In this document: positions 1 through 5,309 of the stretch, one piece after another | Layout of the letters: the number at the start of each line of letters is the position of its first letter | Numbering within the stretch: position 1 is the stretch's first letter | NCBI GenBank assembly: GCA_900757265.1 | Contig: CAAENW010000037.1 | Location: 1-5,309, forward strand | DNA from: an uncultured Collinsella sp. | Lineage (GTDB): Bacteria > Actinomycetota > Coriobacteriia > Coriobacteriales > Coriobacteriaceae | DNA length: 5,309 nucleotides | Reading direction: 5' to 3' | The notes under the pieces: generated by a model | What the model saw: only the letters and a program-made list of their open reading frames with translations | Databases searched by the model: none | Told to the model about the DNA's origin: nothing | Made by a program: the position numbers and the translations under genes

Positions 1-71
1 CGAAAGCCCCTGCCGCTTGGCAAACCCTCGCGGGCGAATCCCGTCCGCCCCATCAGTCTACCTTGCAAGAA

Positions 72-103
72 GGGCCCCGCCGGGCTTACGCCTGACGGGG
101 CCC
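72..103 (-). terminator. Rho-independent terminator of the PTS permease gene
   Basis: The arms 72-79 (GGGCCCCG) and 96-103 (CGGGGCCC) pair perfectly. After one mismatch, 81-85 pairs with 90-94 (including one G-U), closing a TTAC loop. Read on the minus strand, the hairpin is followed by TTCTTGC, a short and imperfect U-tract. It lies about 40 bases past the native stop codon of the permease, the usual place for an intrinsic terminator. The weak U-tract is the main uncertainty. Confidence 0.7.
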
Positions 104-144
104 CGTCGTGTAGGTGAGGTCATATGTGACCGAACGGTTTGGCC

Positions 145-1573
145 TTAGGCCTCCATCTCGGCGAGTTCCTCCTTGGAGAAGCCGCAGGCAAAGACGACGG
201 CAGCGGCGATGACAAAGGAGATTGCCATACCAACGATAGCCCAGACGGTGTTCATCTGGCCACCCTGCAGGTAGTTGGTGAAGACCAGGAAGTTGGACGC
301 ACCGCCTGCGAGGTAGTAGGTAACACCCATGAGGCCGGAGAACACAGCGCCGATGGCACCGCCGATGAACATGCCGAGCATGGTGCGGCGGAAGCGCATG
401 AGGATACCGAAGAGCGCAGGCTCGGTAACGCCGCCGGCGATGGCGGAGATGAAGAACCCCGATGGCAAGGGACTTCTCGTCGGGGTTCTTCATCTTGAGG
501 AAGGCACCGAAGGCGCAGCCCCAGACAGCGGCCATAGCGCAGTTGGTGGAAACGAAGACGAAGGGATCGTAGCCGGCGGCGATGATCTGAACCTGAGCGA
601 GCAGGATGACGGGCATGTGCATGCCGCAGACCACGAAGAGCTGCCAGAAGGCACCGAGGACGGCCATGACGATCAGGATACCGATGCCGCCAAGGTCAGC
701 AAGGCCGAAGAGGGCGTTAGCGATCAGCGTACCGATCTCGTTGCCGATCGGGGCGAGGACGATGAAGGCGATGGGGATGGTGACGATCATGGTGCAGAAC
801 GGCGTGAAGACCGTGGAGAGCACGTCGGGCATGACCTTCTTAAAGAACTTCTCGATGAAGTAGAGGACGGGCACCGAAAGGATGATCGGCAGGACGGACT
901 GCTGATAGTTGGCAGCGGCGATCTGGATGCCGTAGACGGAGATGATTCCGCCGCCCTCCTGGGTGGCGACGCTCACCACGGAAGGAGCCATGAGGGCGCC
1001 ACCGAGCAGCATGCCGAGCACGGGGCTGGCGCCGAGCTTCTTAGCCGCGGCATAACCCAGGTAGATGGGGATAAAGGTGAACGTGGCCTCGTACAGCGTG
1101 GTGTAGAGGAACGTATAGGTCGGGTCGTCGGCCGAGAGCACACCGAGCATGGTGGGGCCGAGGACGGCCGCGATGGTACGGAACAGACCGCCGGCCATGA
1201 GCAGCGGGATGAGCTGGGTCATGGAGCCCGACAGATAGTCAAGGATGATGTTCGGCAGGTTCTTGAGCTCGAACTTCTGCTTGGAAGCATCGAGGTTCTC
1301 GTCGACGGCGGCACCCTGCTTGACGCCGGAGATGGCGACGAACTCGGCGAGCACCTTGGGCACGTTCTGGCCGATGATGACCTGGAGCTGGCTGCCGGCG
1401 AACTGGCATCCCAGAACACCCTTGACCTTCTTGATCTTCTCCACGTCGGCCTTGTTGTTGTCCTTGAGCGTCAGGCGCAGGCGCGTCATGCAGTTGGTGG
1501 CGACGGAAACATTCTCCGCACCGCCCACGAGCTCGAGGACATCGGTGGCAATCTGCTTGTTATCTACTGCCAT
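145..1573 (-). pseudogene. Frameshifted PTS sugar permease, EIIB-EIIC (glucose superfamily, beta-glucoside-like)
   Basis: This is a sugar-specific PTS permease of the inner membrane. EIIB takes phosphate from an EIIA protein, and EIIC transports and phosphorylates the sugar. I start it at the ATG at 1573 (MAVDNKQIATDVLELVGG) because GGGGAGGGG lies just upstream; an ATG five codons earlier overlaps that site. EIIB spans about residues 1-85, with phosphorylatable Cys28 in NCMTRLRL. EIIC follows from about residue 110 with many hydrophobic segments and runs such as FIPIYLGYAAAKKLG and FWQLFVVCGMHMP. No EIIA domain is present, so a separate EIIA is needed. At 482-485 or the facing run at 457-460 there is one base too many: the frame breaks after KNPDEKSLAIG, and the missing part (FFISAIAGGVTEPALFGI onward) is intact in the next frame and ends at a TAA at 145-147. 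The repaired protein would be about 475 residues, normal for EIIBC. As written, the product loses the conserved GVTEP segment and gains about 130 Arg/His-rich residues. The substrate is unknown. A sequencing error is possible. Confidence 0.88.
447..495. repeat. Perfect 16-bp inverted repeat at the frameshift site
   Basis: AGATGAAGAACCCCGA at 447-462 is the exact reverse complement of 480-495, with a 17-nt loop. Both arms are coding on the minus strand: 480-495 encodes the KMKNPDE stretch, and 447-462 encodes the GFFIS stretch. Removing one C from the CCCC run at 457-460 restores the permease frame and turns the perfect repeat into an imperfect one. The extra base is therefore exactly what makes the two arms match. 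Confidence 0.9.
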
Positions 1574-1577
1574 GGGA

Positions 1578-1586
1578 CCCCTCCCC
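1578..1586 (-). promoter_or_regulatory. Ribosome binding site of the PTS permease
   Basis: On the minus strand this reads GGGGAGGGG, ending four bases before the ATG at 1573, with core GGAGG about six bases away. It overlaps an in-frame upstream ATG at 1588, which therefore is unlikely to be the start. Confidence 0.7.
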
Positions 1587-1679
1587 ATATCTTCGTGTGC
1601 CAGCCCCCTTGGGCTTAGGCACGCCTTTGGCCCGGCGACTATAACCCCTTACGGTTGCCGGACCCTTGGATACGCTTTT

Positions 1680-1696
1680 GTAAACAAGGTGTTTAC
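1680..1696. promoter_or_regulatory. Candidate operator 1 (permease side)
   Basis: GTAAACAAGGTGTTTAC is a perfect 7+7 inverted repeat with a 3-base spacer, about 107 bases upstream of the permease ATG. Two more GTTTAC half-sites follow at 1702-1707 and 1716-1721, making a cluster. The same half-site recurs in the palindromes near the esterase. The binding regulator is not identifiable. Confidence 0.65.
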
Positions 1697-1741
1697 TGAA
1701 CGTTTACGGGCTTTAGTTTACACGGAGCGCCGAATTTATGG

Positions 1742-1964
1742 CAATTTTGCCGTCTACAGTCTGGTGAACGGTAGGAAATCGGGGGTGAACGTATTTGAAT
1801 GGCGGGAAATGGTCTCTTTGACCCTCTATTGATATATAGCCATTTACGTGGGATTTTATTTTGATGAACACCTCACTGATCTGTTAACTCATCAACAGAA
1901 TCCCTGCTAGAAGCTAGTAAACATATGTTTACTAGCTCACGACGTGTTCAATTTTGCCGTTTAC
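1742..1964 (+). repeat. Direct repeat pair in the control region
   Basis: CAATTTTGCCGTCTAC at 1742-1757 recurs as CAATTTTGCCGTTTAC at 1949-1964, 15 of 16 bases identical. The second copy ends in the GTTTAC half-site of the operators. The span given covers both copies. It may be a duplicated regulatory module or a coincidence of an AT-rich region. Confidence 0.55.
1912..1937. promoter_or_regulatory. Candidate operator 2 (26-bp perfect palindrome)
   Basis: The core AGTAAACATATGTTTACT (1916-1933 region) is flanked by further matching bases, giving a 26-bp perfect palindrome centred between 1924 and 1925. It uses the same GTAAACA/TGTTTAC halves as operator 1 but with a 2-base spacer. It has no loop and no following T-run, so a DNA-binding site fits better than a terminator. 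It lies about 130 bases upstream of the esterase ATG. Confidence 0.72.
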
Positions 1965-1999
1965 CGAGTTCATCTGGTTATTCTTCAATTCTAGATTAC

Positions 2000-2015
2000 A
2001 CTAAACATGTTTAGT
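2000..2015. promoter_or_regulatory. Candidate operator 3 (esterase-proximal)
   Basis: ACTAAACATGTTTAGT is a perfect 16-bp palindrome 48 bases upstream of the esterase ATG. Its halves differ from those of operators 1 and 2 by one base (CTAAACA for GTAAACA), and there is no spacer. Its centre is 83 bases from that of operator 2, close to eight helical turns, which would suit looping. An in-frame ATG at 2007 lies inside it and is not a likely start. Confidence 0.6.
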
Positions 2016-2050
2016 TTGTATTGCCGCAGATGCCAGGCATTCGCGGCGCA

Positions 2051-2057
2051 AGGGAGG
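2051..2057 (+). promoter_or_regulatory. Ribosome binding site of the esterase
   Basis: AGGGAGG lies six bases before the ATG at 2064. This fixes the start there rather than at the in-frame ATG at 2007, which has no such site and falls inside a palindrome. Confidence 0.8.
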
Positions 2058-2063
2058 CAGCTC

Positions 2064-3401
2064 ATGGAGCTCAAATTGTGTACCTACGCAACCGTCACCA
2101 CCTTGGGCGACTTTGGCCCCTGGATCAGCAAGGTCGTACTCGACCTGCCCTGCACCGTGCGCGCCAACGACATCGACGCGAACACCTTCCATATATATGT
2201 AGAGCGTCACGAGCGCTCGGGCGAGGTTCTGATGCGCAAGGAGCGCGGCGCCGACCATGCCGCGCCCTCCGTGGGTTACATCGACATTCTCGCCGCATAT
2301 CCGTGCGACGAGAACGGACGTAAGCTCGCCGTGGGCACCCATGTGGCGCTCGAGGTCGCCGAGCAGCGCCTGACCAAGACCATCGAAGGCGGCGTCATGG
2401 GTTCGCGCATGCTCGATGACCAGCTGCGCATCACGCAGCTCACAGCTCTTCCCGGCAACGACGGCGACGATCCCACCTGCGGCCTGGTCTTCGACACCTG
2501 CCGTGGCGATATCTGCCCCGCGCTCAAAGGCTGGAGCAACGCCACGCAAAAGACCGCCGTCGACGGTATCGCGCTCGAATACGGCTTCTTTGAGCCCAGC
2601 TTTAAGGCCGAGGACTCGGCATGCTTCAACCCCTTTGCGCCCGAGGCCACGGCCGTGCCCCAAAAGGCACCGCTCGTGGTGTATCTGCACGGCGCCGGTG
2701 AGGGCAAGGGCGCCACGCAGGGCGAAGGCGCCACGCGCGCCTATATCGGCAACCGCGTGACGGCCATCAGCCAGGCGCAGATCCAGCGCTACTTTGGCGG
2801 CTTTGCCTGGGTGCTCGTGCCGCAGTCGCCCACGTTTTGGATGGACAACGGCGTCGAGCAGCTTGGTCACTCCAACCAGAGCATCTACTCCCCCGTGCTC
2901 AAGGCACTTATCGATGAGTTTGTCGCCGAGCATGCCGACCGCATCGACACCGACCGCATCGTGGTCGCCGGTCTTTCCAACGGCGGCTTTATGACCCTGC
3001 GCCTGTGCGCCGACTACCCCGATTTCTTCGCCGCGGGCCTTCCCTGCTGCGCCCCGTGGTACAACGCCACGGACGAGGACGTAGCCGCGCTCGCCAAGAC
3101 GCCGCTGTGGTTTACGCACTCCAAGGGCGACGAGCTCGTGCACCCGCAACAGACCGTGCTGCCGCTGTTCGCGCGCCTGCGCGATGCCGGCGCCAACGTG
3201 CATCTCACCTACTTTAGCCATGTCGAGGACCTGACCGGCGTGTATCGCGAGGCCGACGGCTCGGCCAAGAAGACGTTCAACCACGGCGTGTGGATCCACC
3301 AATTCAACGACCTGTGTTATCAAGACTTCGACGGGGGCAACGTACTCATCGACGGCGAGCCGGTGGGCTGCTGGGAGTGGTCAGCCAGGGTCGACCGCTA
3401 A
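2064..3401 (+). CDS. Alpha/beta-hydrolase esterase with Ig-like N-terminal domain (EstA type)
   Basis: A serine esterase or peptidase-like hydrolase of 445 residues, starting MELKLCTYATV behind a strong ribosome binding site. Residues about 1-165 look like the Ig-like N-terminal domain of EstA-type esterases (TTLGDFGPWISKVVLDL, DANTFHIYVERH). The alpha/beta-hydrolase domain follows from about residue 180. His209-Gly-Ala-Gly in VVYLHGAGEG fits the oxyanion-hole loop. Ser305 in GLSNGG is the nucleophile. Asp356 in HSKGDELVHP and His407 in FNHGVWIHQF are the likely remaining triad members. No signal peptide or membrane segment is visible, so it should act in the cytoplasm. It is followed after 79 bases by the Sde182-type gene, with no clear terminator between, so the two are probably cotranscribed. 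Palindromes just upstream suggest regulation shared with the divergent PTS gene. Removing acyl groups from an imported sugar is an inference; annotation as a prolyl-oligopeptidase-family peptidase is the alternative. Confidence 0.86.
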   Translation: MELKLCTYATVTTLGDFGPWISKVVLDLPCTVRANDIDANTFHIYVERHERSGEVLMRKERGADHAAPSVGYIDILAAYPCDENGRKLAVGTHVALEVAEQRLTKTIEGGVMGSRMLDDQLRITQLTALPGNDGDDPTCGLVFDTCRGDICPALKGWSNATQKTAVDGIALEYGFFEPSFKAEDSACFNPFAPEATAVPQKAPLVVYLHGAGEGKGATQGEGATRAYIGNRVTAISQAQIQRYFGGFAWVLVPQSPTFWMDNGVEQLGHSNQSIYSPVLKALIDEFVAEHADRIDTDRIVVAGLSNGGFMTLRLCADYPDFFAAGLPCCAPWYNATDEDVAALAKTPLWFTHSKGDELVHPQQTVLPLFARLRDAGANVHLTYFSHVEDLTGVYREADGSAKKTFNHGVWIHQFNDLCYQDFDGGNVLIDGEPVGCWEWSARVDR

Positions 3402-3480
3402 GCCCTCCCATCGCGGGGACCGGGGTTTAGTCTTGCCTTGCGCGTAACTGGCTGAAATTATTTTGGTTGGAGCTTTGCTT

Positions 3481-4992
3481 ATGTCCCAGAATTTGACTCG
3501 GGTGATTGCTACTACCGATATGGAAGTCGATGATATGAACTCGCTTGTTCATTTGGCTCTGTATCTCAACTTGCTTGATGTTCAGGCTGTGGTGTATACG
3601 GCTTCGCAGTATCACTTTCTTGGGGATGGGGTTCATACGCTCGGCGAGGTGAATTCGCATTGGCGGACCAAAGGGCGGCGCTCTTATGAGTGGGCTGTTG
3701 TGCCTCATGAGCCCGATCCGCTAGCCGGCGAGCTTCGTGAGTATCGGCCGTTTCCCGAGCATTGGATTGAGAGTCTCTGGAGTAATGAATATGCCCAGGC
3801 TTGGCCGCAGTTGCAAGCAAATGCCGCCGCTGCCGGTGAGCCGCCGTTTCCCACGCCCGCCCAGATGATCGAGCGCACCTTTGTGGGAAATGTTGCCTTT
3901 GAGGGTGATGTGACTGAGGAAACTGAGGGGTCTCGCGTAATTGCGCTGGCGATTCTGGATGATGATCCGCGTACGTTATGGCTGCTCAGCTGGGGTGGTA
4001 TGAATACGATCGTTCGCGCCCTCATGAGTATTGCCGAGCGCTATCGCGCCACGCCCGAGTGGCCCGCCGTACAGCAGCGGGTCTATCAGAAGGTGCGCGT
4101 GATGGGCGTTGCCGATGGTGTGGGGCAGGATAACTCGTGGCTCGACCATGGGCGCGAGCTCTTTCCCGAGCTCATCTTTTGGCGTACGCCCTATATGTAT
4201 GGCAACTATTTCGACGCCAAAACAGCTCAGCCCGATACGCTGCCGCTGTTTAAGGCTCCTTGGCCCGAGCAGAATCTCACGCAGGGCAACGGCCCCCTCA
4301 TGGCGCGCTATATGTTCTATGGCGATGGTAAGGTCTACGAAAACGAGCCCGAGCGCTTTCAGTTTGGCAAGCATGCCCGTCTGGATTGGGGCCTGGAAGG
4401 CATGCCCGCGGTGCAGTTTGAGCGCGGCGATTTTATGGCCGAAGGCGACAGCATGACCTATATTCCGCTGCTGCCGTTTGGCCTGCGCGGTATTGACGAC
4501 CGCGACTTCGATACGCTACTCGGCCGCATGTTTCTTGATGGACACCCCGATGCGAAGGCGCCCGCCGATTTTGCCTCCATCAGCACGCCCGCAGACGACA
4601 ATCTCAATCCCTACCTGCGTGCCTATCAGGAAGACTTTGCCGCCCGCGCGCAATGGTGTGCCCATGATCCGGCAGCCTGCTCGCATCCGGCGCATGTTGT
4701 CGAGGTCACGGCCGACCGCAGCGCCGCAGCCGGCGAGCGCATCGACCTTGCGGCGACCATCGTCGACCCCGACGGCAGGGGCTTCGATGCGCATTGGGAT
4801 GTCGCCGTAGACCCGTCGAGCTATGCAGGCGTCCAGGATCTGTCGCTATGGCAAGAATGCACGGAGGATGCCACTTTCATCGTGCCCGCCGACGCACGAC
4901 CCGGCGACCGCTTTGTGCTCACCCTCACCGTGCAGACGCGCGCCGAGTGCTCCTGCACCCGCTACACCCAGGTCGCCGTGACTGTGGCATAG
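3481..4992 (+). CDS. Sde182-type protein: DUF1593 nucleoside-hydrolase-like domain plus Ig-like C-terminal domain
   Basis: 503 residues, started at the ATG at 3481 because GGAG lies eight bases upstream; a TTG six codons earlier has no such support. Residues about 5-300 match the DUF1593 nucleoside-hydrolase-like fold: RVIATTDMEVDDMNSLVHLALY carries Asp13, Asp17 and Asp18, resembling the metal-binding DxDxGxDD motif of nucleoside hydrolases with the first Asp replaced by Thr. Trp171-Gly-Gly-Met-Asn-Thr fits the WGGxNT motif after DDDPRTLWLLS, and DNSWLDHGRELFPELIFW follows. Residues about 395-503 form the Ig-like C-terminal domain (DPDG at 429-432, SYAG, an RYTQVAVTV-like end). The family was named from a polysaccharide-degrading marine bacterium and is linked to cellulose binding; the reaction is not established. 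No signal peptide is seen, unlike what would be expected for a secreted polysaccharide binder. The first 100 or so codons favour T at the third position, the remainder C/G. It is probably the second gene of an operon with the esterase. Confidence 0.9.
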   Translation: MSQNLTRVIATTDMEVDDMNSLVHLALYLNLLDVQAVVYTASQYHFLGDGVHTLGEVNSHWRTKGRRSYEWAVVPHEPDPLAGELREYRPFPEHWIESLWSNEYAQAWPQLQANAAAAGEPPFPTPAQMIERTFVGNVAFEGDVTEETEGSRVIALAILDDDPRTLWLLSWGGMNTIVRALMSIAERYRATPEWPAVQQRVYQKVRVMGVADGVGQDNSWLDHGRELFPELIFWRTPYMYGNYFDAKTAQPDTLPLFKAPWPEQNLTQGNGPLMARYMFYGDGKVYENEPERFQFGKHARLDWGLEGMPAVQFERGDFMAEGDSMTYIPLLPFGLRGIDDRDFDTLLGRMFLDGHPDAKAPADFASISTPADDNLNPYLRAYQEDFAARAQWCAHDPAACSHPAHVVEVTADRSAAAGERIDLAATIVDPDGRGFDAHWDVAVDPSSYAGVQDLSLWQECTEDATFIVPADARPGDRFVLTLTVQTRAECSCTRYTQVAVTVA

Positions 4993-5023
4993 CAAGGGCG
5001 ACGCCCACATTCGACAAAGAGTG

Positions 5024-5053
5024 TCCCCAGGCGCCAAACGAGCGGGGATTTTT
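5024..5053 (+). terminator. Candidate terminator after the Sde182-type gene
   Basis: TCCCC (5024-5028) pairs with GGGGA (5044-5048), followed at once by TTTTT (5049-5053). It lies 32 bases past the stop codon, where a terminator is expected. The stem is short and the loop is 15 bases, so it is a modest candidate. An alternative outer pairing, GTGTCC (5021-5026) with GGACAC (5054-5059), encloses it. Confidence 0.45.
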
Positions 5054-5068
5054 GGACACCCAAATGAC

Positions 5069-5132
5069 GAGAGTGGATAATCTCCCACTTTGAGCCTGCA
5101 CACAGGCCAAAAACGGGAGATTATCCACTCTC
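5069..5132. repeat. Long hairpin element A (18-bp perfect inverted repeat)
   Basis: GAGAGTGGATAATCTCCC at 5069-5086 is the exact reverse complement of 5115-5132. The interior also folds: TTT 5089-5091 pairs with AAA 5110-5112, and GCCTG 5094-5098 with CAGGC 5103-5107, around a CACA loop. About 26 of 32 possible pairs form across the 64-base unit. No T-run follows on either strand, so it is not a simple terminator. It looks like a dispersed palindromic (REP/MITE-like) intergenic unit; copy number cannot be judged from one window. Confidence 0.8.
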
Positions 5133-5142
5133 ATTCTGCGGG

Positions 5143-5204
5143 TACTCATTGGGGACGTACTTAAATGAGTAGTTTCACTCATTTAAGTACGTCCCCAATG
5201 ACTA
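5143..5204. repeat. Long hairpin element B (25-bp perfect inverted repeat)
   Basis: The arms 5146-5170 and 5177-5201 are exact reverse complements separated by only six bases (AGTTTC). After one mismatch, two more base pairs extend the stem to 5143-5204. The arms contain GGGGACGTACTTAAATGAGT and its complement. A competing fold pairs TACTCATT (5143-5150) with AATGAGTA (5164-5171). There is no U-tract on either strand. It stands 10 bases after hairpin A, and the two form a tandem structured block. Confidence 0.82.
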
Positions 5205-5309
5205 GTCAAAAATGGGCCATGTGTCCCAGTTGTGGAGACTCGTTGAGCCGTCTGGGTATCGTGAAAGGCTGCGCACTCCCCCATCATCAAAAGTGACACA
5301 CGCTACCAG
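5202..5309. other. Edge segment open in two opposing frames
   Basis: On the minus strand, one frame is open from the window edge to a TAG at 5202-5204, giving 35 residues ending HNWDTWPIFD; the stop lies in the outer stem of hairpin B. On the plus strand, an ATG at 5212 opens a frame (MGHVSQLWRLVEPSGYRERL) that also runs to the edge, but no ribosome binding site precedes it. I recognise neither product. Open frames this short can occur by chance, so either, or neither, may be real. Confidence 0.2.

Larger units (their letters stand above)
1574..2063. promoter_or_regulatory. Divergent intergenic control region
   Basis: These 490 bases separate the minus-strand permease from the plus-strand esterase. 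They are clearly more AT-rich than the genes and hold no convincing ORF. They contain three GTAAACA-type palindromes, extra GTTTAC half-sites at 1702-1707, 1716-1721 and 1959-1964, and two direct repeats (16 bases at 1742/1949; GGTGAACG at 1763 and 1784, 21 bases apart). No strong -35/-10 pair is visible. Weak -10 candidates are TATAGT on the minus strand (1638-1643) and TAGATT on the plus strand (1992-1997). If the latter is used, the palindrome at 2000-2015 would sit on the transcription start, fitting repression. Confidence 0.65.

Noticed and set aside
1..55. A tRNA-Ser-like 3' end: CGAAA resembling a CGA anticodon loop, TGCCGCTTGGCA like a variable arm, and GCGGGCGAATCCCGT like a T-arm.
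   Set aside because: The T-loop would be CGAAT, two bases short of the TTCGAAT type, the spacing after the variable arm is wrong, and no acceptor CCA fits. At most it is a degenerate remnant.
447..495. Programmed ribosomal frameshifting to rescue the permease.
   Set aside because: A +1 shift would be required, there is no recognised slippery sequence, and the hairpin is not downstream of the shift site: the site lies in its 3' arm. Intact EIIBC genes of this type need no frameshift.
329..1618. Long plus-strand open frame (429 codons) opposite the permease.
   Set aside because: It is Asp/Glu/Gly/His-rich low-complexity sequence, typical of the antisense of a high-GC membrane protein gene, with no recognisable domain.
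2007..2063. Upstream ATG extending the esterase by 19 residues (MFSLYCRRCQAF).
   Set aside because: It lies inside a perfect palindrome, has no ribosome binding site, and the ATG at 2064 has AGGGAGG at ideal spacing.
2001..3323. Long minus-strand open frame (440 codons) opposite the esterase.
   Set aside because: The plus-strand esterase has a full domain structure, catalytic motifs and a ribosome binding site; the antisense frame is a by-product of high GC at third positions.
3433..3463. Possible promoter before the Sde182-type gene (TTGCCT followed by ATTATT).
   Set aside because: The match to -35/-10 consensus is poor and the 79-base gap has no terminator, so cotranscription with the esterase is the simpler reading.
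4996..5006. GGGCGACGCCC as a terminator stem just after the Sde182-type stop codon.
   Set aside because: Only four base pairs with a three-base loop and no T-run; the TCCCC/GGGGA hairpin followed by TTTTT is a better candidate.
5069..5204. CRISPR array or attachment site.
   Set aside because: The two hairpins are different sequences, each present once here, with no regular direct repeat-spacer pattern and no integrase or Cas gene nearby.

Overview
The window looks like a piece of a high-GC Gram-positive gut actinobacterium, most plausibly Coriobacteriia (Collinsella-like). The basis is strong purine-rich ribosome binding sites, C/G-ending codons, a sugar PTS permease, and gut-type carbohydrate accessory genes. 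No rRNA or marker gene is present, so this assignment is an inference.

Layout. Positions 1-71 hold no gene I can support. A GC-rich hairpin at 72-103 is the likely terminator of the minus-strand gene that follows. Positions 145-1573 (minus) are a sugar PTS permease of EIIB-EIIC architecture, broken by a one-base insertion near 482-485. The insertion lies inside a perfect 16-bp inverted repeat and looks like a quasipalindrome-correction mutation. Positions 1574-2063 form a 490-bp AT-richer divergent regulatory region with three related GTAAACA/TGTTTAC palindromes and extra half-sites. Positions 2064-3401 (plus) encode an alpha/beta-hydrolase esterase with an Ig-like N-terminal domain (EstA type). 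Positions 3481-4992 (plus) encode a Sde182-type protein, with a DUF1593 nucleoside-hydrolase-like domain followed by an Ig-like C-terminal domain. Positions 4993-5309 are intergenic: a candidate terminator, two long near-perfect hairpins (5069-5132 and 5143-5204) resembling dispersed palindromic repeats, and an edge segment that is open in two opposing frames.

How the genes may work together (inference): the shared palindromes suggest that one regulator, not encoded here, controls both the permease and the two hydrolases. A PTS sugar would enter as a phosphorylated sugar, and an esterase and a glycosidase-like enzyme, both without signal peptides, would act on it in the cytoplasm. With the permease frameshifted, the locus may be decaying in this strain, unless the extra base is a sequencing or assembly error. 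The substrate cannot be read from the sequence.
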